Below are positions 5,929 through 10,414 of a DNA stretch of 10,414 bases, piece after piece. The stretch is taken from positions 1 to 10,414 of the forward strand of contig VXZL01000631.1 of NCBI GenBank assembly GCA_009845505.1. Direction: 5' to 3'. Made by a program: the position numbers and the translations under genes. The stretch's first letter is position 1; every line of letters starts with the position of its first letter. The stretch is from Candidatus Poribacteria bacterium. GTDB taxonomy: Bacteria > Poribacteria > WGA-4E > WGA-3G. A model generated the notes under the pieces. That model worked only from the letters and a program-made list of their open reading frames with translations. It had not been told where the DNA came from and ran no database searches.

Positions 5929-7249
5929 AATCGTTACCGTCATCAAACGTGAATACATGACGCGCGTTAAATCTAAAGGATTTATGGTCTCTTTATTTCT
6001 CATGCCAGTGTTGATGTGTGGTTTGATGTTATTATCGGGTTTTTTCGCAATCATGGAAGACAAAACCGCAGAGATGAGAAAACTCGCAGTTATTGACGAG
6101 ACGGGTGAAATCTTTGCACAAATGCAAGCCGCCATCACCGGGTCCCCCGCCTTTCAACATAAGGGCGAACTCGTCTATGAATTCGTTGAGGAATCTGCTG
6201 CTACGGAGGCATCGGAGACCACACTCCGGGAACGTGTGACCTCCAAGGATCTCTACGCCTATCTTGCAATTCCGAAAGACGTTTTCGCAAACGGAGAGGT
6301 CCGTTTTTACGCCAGAACAGCAACGAATTTTGAGGTGCAACGGGCAGTCCGCCGCATGATTTCCGATATTGTCCGCGACACGCGGTTTGCAGAGAGTGGT
6401 TATTCTCAGCATGAAGTCAGTCAACTTATGCGTTCTGTCAAGTTCAACGCTTACGCCGTTAAAAGTAGTAAGGGAGACACTGGCAGCACAGAAGTTGAAA
6501 GCCCGATAGAGACAGGCGCGCGGCTCGGACTCGGATATATTCTTGTTTTTGTGCTTTACATGTTCGTCATCATCTACGCAAACTCCATCATGCGGAGTGT
6601 GCTTGAAGAAAAAACAACCCGAATTGTCGAAGTGATTGTTTCATCAATAAAACCGTATCAATTGTTACTCGGCAAACTTGTCGGAGTCTGCTCCGTCTGT
6701 TTGACGATGTTCGCTATCTGGGTCCTGTTTGGTGTGTTATTGGTTATGAACATAGAACCGCTGCTGGGTATCTTTAGTATTGATGGGCTTCCAATACAAC
6801 TCATCCAAGTTATTGAAACCATCAAAGCGAGTAGTGCTGGTGTGCTTACCTATTTTTTCATCTATTTTATTATCGGTTTCTTTATGTATTCAACGCTTTA
6901 TGCGGTTGTCGGCGCGATTTGTGGCAGTGAAGAAGAGGCACAACAGACAGGCGCACCCCTCACTGTACTCATTGTTGTGCCATTTATCCTGATGTTTCAA
7001 TTATTTAGAATCCCCGATTCAACAATTAGTGTGCTCCTCTCACATGTGCCATTTTTCTCACCCATACTTATGTTCATGCGCATCAACGTGCTAATGCCAC
7101 CTTTATGGGAAATTCTACTCAACATCTTCGTGGTGTGCGCAACTGTCTTGCTTGTCACGCTTATAAGCGGGAAAATCTATCGCGTTGGGATTCTGATGTA
7201 TGGCAAACGTCCGACCTTAGCACAATTGTGGCAATGGGCCCGTTATTAA
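5918..7249 (+). CDS. ABC-2 type exporter permease (YhaP/NatB-like)
   Basis: A 443-residue membrane protein from the ATG at 5918. Topology fits the ABC-2 permease family: a first membrane segment at about 22-46, a large extracytoplasmic domain (about 47-200) rich in charged residues, then about five more segments near 203-225, 252-278, 306-334, 346-364 and 396-417. The cytoplasmic stretch SVLEEKTTRIVEVIVSSIKP (227-246), leading into YQLLLGKLVG, is the recognisable family signature after the second segment. The N-terminus KREYMTRVKSKGFMVS is also typical. It forms the channel of the exporter driven by the preceding ATPase; an 11-bp overlap (5918-5928) indicates translational coupling and balanced production. 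No separate binding protein is encoded nearby, consistent with export. The substrate cannot be inferred. The frame stays open upstream to a GTG at 5888, but that start is less likely. Confidence 0.93.
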   Translation: MPNKIVTVIKREYMTRVKSKGFMVSLFLMPVLMCGLMLLSGFFAIMEDKTAEMRKLAVIDETGEIFAQMQAAITGSPAFQHKGELVYEFVEESAATEASETTLRERVTSKDLYAYLAIPKDVFANGEVRFYARTATNFEVQRAVRRMISDIVRDTRFAESGYSQHEVSQLMRSVKFNAYAVKSSKGDTGSTEVESPIETGARLGLGYILVFVLYMFVIIYANSIMRSVLEEKTTRIVEVIVSSIKPYQLLLGKLVGVCSVCLTMFAIWVLFGVLLVMNIEPLLGIFSIDGLPIQLIQVIETIKASSAGVLTYFFIYFIIGFFMYSTLYAVVGAICGSEEEAQQTGAPLTVLIVVPFILMFQLFRIPDSTISVLLSHVPFFSPILMFMRINVLMPPLWEILLNIFVVCATVLLVTLISGKIYRVGILMYGKRPTLAQLWQWARY

Positions 7250-7262
7250 CGAAACGCGCTCC

Positions 7263-7303
7263 GTAGGGGCAGCCCTTGTGACTGCACAGTTGAGGGGCTG
7301 CCC
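7263..7303. repeat. GGGCAGCCC/GGGCTGCCC hairpin after the ABC operon
   Basis: GGGCAGCCC (7267-7275) pairs perfectly with GGGCTGCCC (7295-7303) around a 19-base loop; a T-G and a T-A pair can extend the stem inward. It begins with GTAGGGG (7263-7269) like the hairpins at 884 and 4888. It lies 13 bp after the permease stop and could act as a 3' end or transcription barrier, but the following bases (AGTTGAGTTTATGG) hold no real T-run. Confidence 0.7.
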
Positions 7304-7340
7304 AGTTGAGTTTATGGCTCCCCAACCCAGCGAATACATT

Positions 7341-7345
7341 GGAGG
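7341..7345 (+). promoter_or_regulatory. Shine-Dalgarno site setting a GTG start for the ThuA-like gene
   Basis: GGAGG sits eight bases before the GTG at 7354. The frame is open further upstream to 7306, but that extension overlaps this site and its 16 residues do not match the family, whose proteins start close to the first beta strand (KIAVVTG). Confidence 0.8.
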
Positions 7346-7353
7346 TAATTATC

Positions 7354-7965
7354 GTGAAAATCGCAGTTGTAACCGGCGAACACGGGTTTGAAGAAAAAGA
7401 ATTTGATGCCGTGTTTGAGAGTATGGACGGAATCCAATTCGTCCGAGAGGATCTCGACGATTTTGTAAAAGACCCAAACCAGAAGGATTACGACACCGTT
7501 GTTTTTTACAACTTCCACCGTCCCTATCCTACAGATCCACAGGCCCGCGCCATCCTCGACATAACCGAACGCGGACAGGGAATCGTTATCTTACATCACG
7601 CCATTCTCGCCTTTCCAGAGTGGGATGCCTATTCTGATATGTGTGGAATTCACGACCGGGATTTCGGGTGGCATCCGCGGCAGACACTCCACGTCCAGGT
7701 CGCTGATGCAAACCACCCGATTACCGAAGGACTGACGGATTGGGAGATGGGGGACGAAACCTATACGATGAAATCCCCTGGAGACGATAGTTCGCACCTC
7801 CTAACAGTCGAGCATCCGAACAGCATGAATGTCCTCGGTTGGGCGCGTGCGTACGGCAATTCTCGCATCTTCTGTCTTCAGAGTGGGCACGACGATGTCA
7901 CTTTTTCTAACCCAAGCTTCCGAGAGGTGCTCCGCCGTGGCATTCAGTGGTGTGCTAATGCATAA
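7354..7965 (+). CDS. ThuA-like protein (trehalose utilisation family)
   Basis: A 203-residue protein starting at GTG. It shows the ThuA (PF06283) alpha/beta fold related to class I glutamine amidotransferases: first strand KIAVVTGEHGF (2-12), DYDTVVFYN (45-53), GQGIVILHHAI (74-84) with the conserved HH pair (81-82), a long loop with DRDFGWHP (101-108), ANHPITEGL (119-127), WEMGDETY (130-137), and the C-terminal SGHDDVTFSNPSFREV (177-192). The length is normal for the short cytosolic form, and no signal peptide is seen. ThuA was named from a sugar-uptake locus, but its reaction is not firmly established; it occurs widely beside sugar dehydrogenases and epimerases. The aldose epimerase downstream agrees with a role in sugar metabolism. 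The stop TAA (7963-7965) overlaps a possible ATG at 7965 of the next gene, so the two are probably co-transcribed. Confidence 0.9.
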   Translation: MKIAVVTGEHGFEEKEFDAVFESMDGIQFVREDLDDFVKDPNQKDYDTVVFYNFHRPYPTDPQARAILDITERGQGIVILHHAILAFPEWDAYSDMCGIHDRDFGWHPRQTLHVQVADANHPITEGLTDWEMGDETYTMKSPGDDSSHLLTVEHPNSMNVLGWARAYGNSRIFCLQSGHDDVTFSNPSFREVLRRGIQWCANA

Positions 7966-7966
7966 T

Positions 7967-7971
7967 GGAGG
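7967..7971 (+). promoter_or_regulatory. Shine-Dalgarno site setting the GTG start of the epimerase
   Basis: GGAGG lies eight bases before the GTG at 7980. The in-frame ATG at 7965, which overlaps the ThuA stop codon, has no such site upstream, so the GTG is the preferred start of the long form. Confidence 0.65.
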
Positions 7972-7979
7972 AAACAGGA

Positions 7980-9128
7980 GTGGAAACCCAGCCCAAAGTA
8001 TGTATAAAAAGAGAGCTTCATCGGTCCAGATGGACTTGGGGACCGACGTTCCATATCGGAATAACAGGTCTTCTTCTCTTACTTTCGACAATATTCACAA
8101 ACGCAGATAAGGGGAAAGCGATGGCGCAAACACGGTACGCAGTCAATGGAAGAATAGTTGATGCCCTTGAGTCAAAATACGACGTTTACACCCTACACCA
8201 AGAAGGAAAAGCCGTTGCTGAGATCGTGCCAGCACTCGGAAATAACTGCTACGTCTTTAAAGTGGCGGATGGAGAGATGTGGATTAACCTGATAGACCCA
8301 CCACCTGATCTCGCTACACTGGAGGAACGTCCAACTGCTTACGGGAACCCGATTCTGTTTCCGTTTCCAAATCGAATCCGCAACGGTAGATGGCAATTTG
8401 AGGGTGAAACCTATCAGTTTGACAAAGCACCTGAGGCGCCAACAACAATCCACGGCTTGTTGCTAAATCAACCGTATCAGGTCGATAAACACGCCGCTGA
8501 CGAAAACGGGGCAACGTTAGTCTGTTCGCTCAATTCCGAACATTTTCCAGATGTTATCCGTCAGTATCCGTTCCCTTTCACAATTGAGATTACCTATACC
8601 CTCAAAGACGCAGTACTAACGATGGGGATTTCCATCAAAAACACTGGTGACCGAAATATGCCAATAGGATTCGGTATCCACCCCTATTTTAGTACGAACT
8701 TAACCGGATCAGCCGATGCGTCACAAGCACTGATTACTGTCTCCGCCGCGAAGTATTGGGAATTGGACGATGTCCTCGTCCCAACCGGTCAACAGAACGA
8801 TGTCACAGGCACGCTGGATCTACGCAACGGACAGCCGTTTGGAGAACTAAAGCTCGATCATGTCTTTACGGACGTAAAACTTGTTAACGATGTAAGTCGA
8901 TGCCTTATTGAGAATAAAGACACTGGACACACCATGGTGATGGAGTCAGACGCGATATTCAGAGAACTCGTCGTCTACACACCACCCGGTAGAGATGCTA
9001 TCTGTTTTGAACCTTACACGTGTCCAACGGATGCCATCAATTTAGAGGCGAGAGATATTCCGGCAGGCGTGATCGTGCTTGCACCAAATGAAACCTTCTC
9101 TGGAACCGTCCGCTTTATGTTAAAGTAG
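7980..9128 (+). CDS. Aldose 1-epimerase family protein with N-terminal leader
   Basis: A 382-residue protein from the GTG at 7980 (387 from the ATG at 7965). After a basic region (KRELHRSR, 10-17) comes a hydrophobic stretch (about 24-40, with LLLLL) and an AMA/Q site (47-50), which together read as a signal peptide or membrane anchor. The rest is an aldose 1-epimerase (PF01263) beta sandwich: NPILFPFPNRI (123-133, Asn131-Arg132), IHG (His158), GFGIHPYF with His234, LDHVF with Asp293, and CFEPYTCPTDAINL with Glu344. His234 and Glu344 correspond to the general acid and base that interconvert alpha and beta anomers of sugars, so the enzyme is probably active; which sugar it takes is unknown. 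A second possible start, ATG 8121 with AAGGGG upstream, would give a 335-residue cytosolic form of normal family length. It probably shares a transcript with the ThuA-like gene. Confidence 0.88.
   Translation: METQPKVCIKRELHRSRWTWGPTFHIGITGLLLLLSTIFTNADKGKAMAQTRYAVNGRIVDALESKYDVYTLHQEGKAVAEIVPALGNNCYVFKVADGEMWINLIDPPPDLATLEERPTAYGNPILFPFPNRIRNGRWQFEGETYQFDKAPEAPTTIHGLLLNQPYQVDKHAADENGATLVCSLNSEHFPDVIRQYPFPFTIEITYTLKDAVLTMGISIKNTGDRNMPIGFGIHPYFSTNLTGSADASQALITVSAAKYWELDDVLVPTGQQNDVTGTLDLRNGQPFGELKLDHVFTDVKLVNDVSRCLIENKDTGHTMVMESDAIFRELVVYTPPGRDAICFEPYTCPTDAINLEARDIPAGVIVLAPNETFSGTVRFMLK
8109..8114 (+). promoter_or_regulatory. Possible internal ribosome binding site for a short epimerase form
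   Basis: AAGGGG lies six bases before the in-frame ATG at 8121. Translation from there would yield MAQTRY..., the epimerase core without its leader. The site is weaker than the GGAGG at 7967, so use of this start is only a possibility. Confidence 0.4.
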
Positions 9129-9130
9129 TA

Positions 9131-9165
9131 GGCAGACTCCGCTCTGCTGTCTATATGCTTCTGCC
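9131..9165. repeat. Small GGCAGA/TCTGCC palindrome in the leader of the orphan gene
   Basis: GCAGA (9132-9136) can pair with TCTGC (9143-9147), and GGCAGA (9131-9136) can pair instead with TCTGCC (9160-9165), directly before the ATG at 9166. These two pairings exclude each other. No Shine-Dalgarno site is seen in this leader. The short stems make any regulatory role speculative; this may be a remnant of a dispersed repeat. Confidence 0.4.
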
Positions 9166-10092
9166 ATGAGAATTATCGTCCTATTACTTTTACCAACTCT
9201 GCTCACGTTTACAGAGCCGTGTTTGGCAATCCGTCAAGGCACAGCCACCACCGAGCTCTTTATCAGACGCTATACGCAGTCCGGTGACTTTGAGAGACTC
9301 GCCCGCTGGCACGCAGCCGCCGCCGAATGCCTTAAGCACATTTCTGTTCCGATGAACGAGATTGCGTACGACTACTACAAGCGAAATGGATACGAAAAGT
9401 GGGCAGCGCGGGCGAAAAAGGAAGCACAGGAAATTCAGAAACAGTTTCAGTTTCACCGCACACGCGCCCAAATCGCGAGGCAGAAGCTTGTAGAAGAGAC
9501 TCGCAACTCCGACTCCCATTCGGTGCTGGATACGGAATCCGAAAATATCAAAAAATTCATCACAACATGGCTCCCTCACTATCCCGATCGATTCTACGAG
9601 TTTGGTATCTATCCGACCTTTTTCAGAAAACAACGGGAATTAGTGGAGCAGAGAAGCGATTATGTAAAAGTACTTCAACTTGAAGCGGACGCAGCGGAGA
9701 TGTGTGCGGCACAATATGAACGAATTCCAGTTGCTTACGGACTTAAAAACTACGAGAAACATCGAGACGCGTATCGTCAATACGCTGCGTATCTCCGAAG
9801 CCTCGCACAGCAAGATCCTAAGGCATTGCCATCACTGGTAGACCAAGGCAAACGGATAGCGGATTCGCTCGCAATTCAGGATGACCCCTCTCCGCAAAAA
9901 GCAGAAGTCGTCCTTCAAATCGCGAAGTCGGATGCCCGAGTCAAAGTCGTTTTGGCAGGTCAGCGTGCTGTTCATTCTCATGCAACCTTTCAAGGATTCG
10001 CGTGGATAGTCCATTTCTCTAATCACAGTCGAGGGAATATCGCAGTCGCAATCGTTGATGGAAAAACTGCCAAAGTATTGGAGGTATTTTAA
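9166..10092 (+). CDS. Exported helical protein of unknown function with internal duplication
   Basis: I do not recognise this 308-residue protein. It begins with a signal peptide (MRIIVLLLLPTLLTF..., probable cleavage after CLA at 19-21), so it should act outside the cytoplasm. Residues 26-235 look almost wholly helical and rich in Ala, Arg, Lys, Glu, Gln and Tyr. Two stretches resemble each other: about 41-91 (DFERLARWHAAAAEC..., AYD, YEK) and about 165-213 (DYVKVLQLEADAAEMC, AYG, NYEK). The section 243-308 differs: VVLQIAKSDARVK, then AWIVHF and VAIVDGKTAKVLEVF, a strand-rich pattern reminiscent of PepSY-type modules, though this is only a resemblance. No catalytic motif is seen. The start ATG has no Shine-Dalgarno site, but the signal peptide makes it convincing. 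It follows the epimerase by 37 bp and may share its transcript. Confidence 0.75.
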   Translation: MRIIVLLLLPTLLTFTEPCLAIRQGTATTELFIRRYTQSGDFERLARWHAAAAECLKHISVPMNEIAYDYYKRNGYEKWAARAKKEAQEIQKQFQFHRTRAQIARQKLVEETRNSDSHSVLDTESENIKKFITTWLPHYPDRFYEFGIYPTFFRKQRELVEQRSDYVKVLQLEADAAEMCAAQYERIPVAYGLKNYEKHRDAYRQYAAYLRSLAQQDPKALPSLVDQGKRIADSLAIQDDPSPQKAEVVLQIAKSDARVKVVLAGQRAVHSHATFQGFAWIVHFSNHSRGNIAVAIVDGKTAKVLEVF

Positions 10093-10414
10093 CCAGATAA
10101 CCCATTTTTGAGTTGACCCTAACTTCCAAGTATGAAACAATGGATGTCGGTTAAACTTTTTACACTCGTTAGGTCAGCAGACTTATCTCGAAGCAGTTTT
10201 TAAGGTATTAATTTTTAATTACGACTTACGCAGAATGCTCTTTTGTAGCATAACCTGTTAGGTTGTGCCACCAGAATACTTGTGTTTTTCAGGGGTCTCC
10301 ATCTCACAGAGCGGGCTATGGTCAAAATTGCGTAAATCCTGTTAATAATAACGTATCTAATTAGCCGTGGAAACGTTTTTATTTTCTGTGACCTATTTAA
10401 GTTTTGTTTTATGG
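10093..10414. other. Gene-free 322-bp stretch at the window end
   Basis: No convincing reading frame is seen on either strand. The first 130 bp are AT-rich with no clear terminator or promoter. The middle (10222-10343) is a MITE-like repeat copy. The last 70 bp are AT-rich (TAATAATAACG, TTTTTATTTTC) and could hold the promoter of a gene beyond the window; an ATG at the very end has no ribosome binding site and too little sequence to judge. Confidence 0.6.
10222..10343. mobile_element. MITE-like repeat, copy 2 (ACTTACGCA ... TGCGTAAATCC ends)
   Basis: About 120 bp homologous to 4850-4986 in the same orientation. It keeps better terminal inverted repeats: GACTTACGCA (10223-10232) against the reverse complement of TGCGTAAATCC (10329-10339), which reads GGATTTACGCA. 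Near the left end ATGCT (10235-10239) can pair with AGCAT (10247-10251). The shared right end GTCAAAATTGCGT (10321-10333) is identical to copy 1. It encodes nothing, and it lacks the GGGTTGG hairpin of copy 1. Clear target-site duplications are not visible. Confidence 0.6.

Noticed and set aside
7306..7353. Longer N-terminus for the ThuA-like protein
   Set aside because: It would cover the GGAGG at 7341 and adds 16 residues before the normal first strand.
10114..10137. TTGACC and TATGAA as a promoter after the orphan gene
   Set aside because: The boxes are only about 12 bases apart, and no gene follows within the window.

Overview
The window (about 10.4 kb, roughly half GC) carries eight protein-coding genes, all on the + strand, separated by spacers rich in short palindromic repeats. 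The mix suggests a large-genome, heterotrophic environmental bacterium: an exported LamG jelly-roll protein, a cluster of serine hydrolase paralogs, a ThuA-like protein, an exported aldose 1-epimerase, and GTAGGGG-type hairpins in the spacers. The style most resembles Candidatus Poribacteria (sponge-associated bacteria and relatives). That assignment is inference from gene style and repeat style; no marker gene is present.

Layout. 20-832: exported LamG/concanavalin A-like protein. 964-2259, 2274-3458 and 3589-4767: three tandem paralogs of the beta-lactamase/family VIII carboxylesterase fold. The first is a predicted lipoprotein starting at TTG; the other two have no export signal. 5005-5928 and 5918-7249: an ATPase and permease pair of an ABC-2 exporter (YhaQ/NatA-YhaP/NatB type) with overlapping reading frames. 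7354-7965: ThuA-like protein. 7980-9128: aldose 1-epimerase with an N-terminal hydrophobic leader and an alternative internal start. 9166-10092: exported, mostly helical protein of unknown function with an apparent internal duplication. 10093-10414: no gene, but it holds a second copy of a MITE-like repeat that also lies at 4850-4986, just before the ABC operon.

How the genes may work together. The exported LamG protein, ThuA-like protein and aldose epimerase fit handling of glycans or sugars. The serine hydrolases could cleave esters or amides inside the cell and at the membrane. The ABC exporter's substrate cannot be told from sequence. Clear co-transcription signals are limited to hydrolases 1-2 (14 bp apart), the ABC pair (11 bp overlap), and ThuA-epimerase (14 bp apart).

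I found no RNA genes, CRISPR array, phage genes or complete insertion sequence, and no convincing new multi-gene system. The points most worth a second look are the tandem hydrolase triplication with split localisation, the two-start epimerase, the duplicated-domain orphan protein, and the two families of intergenic repeats.
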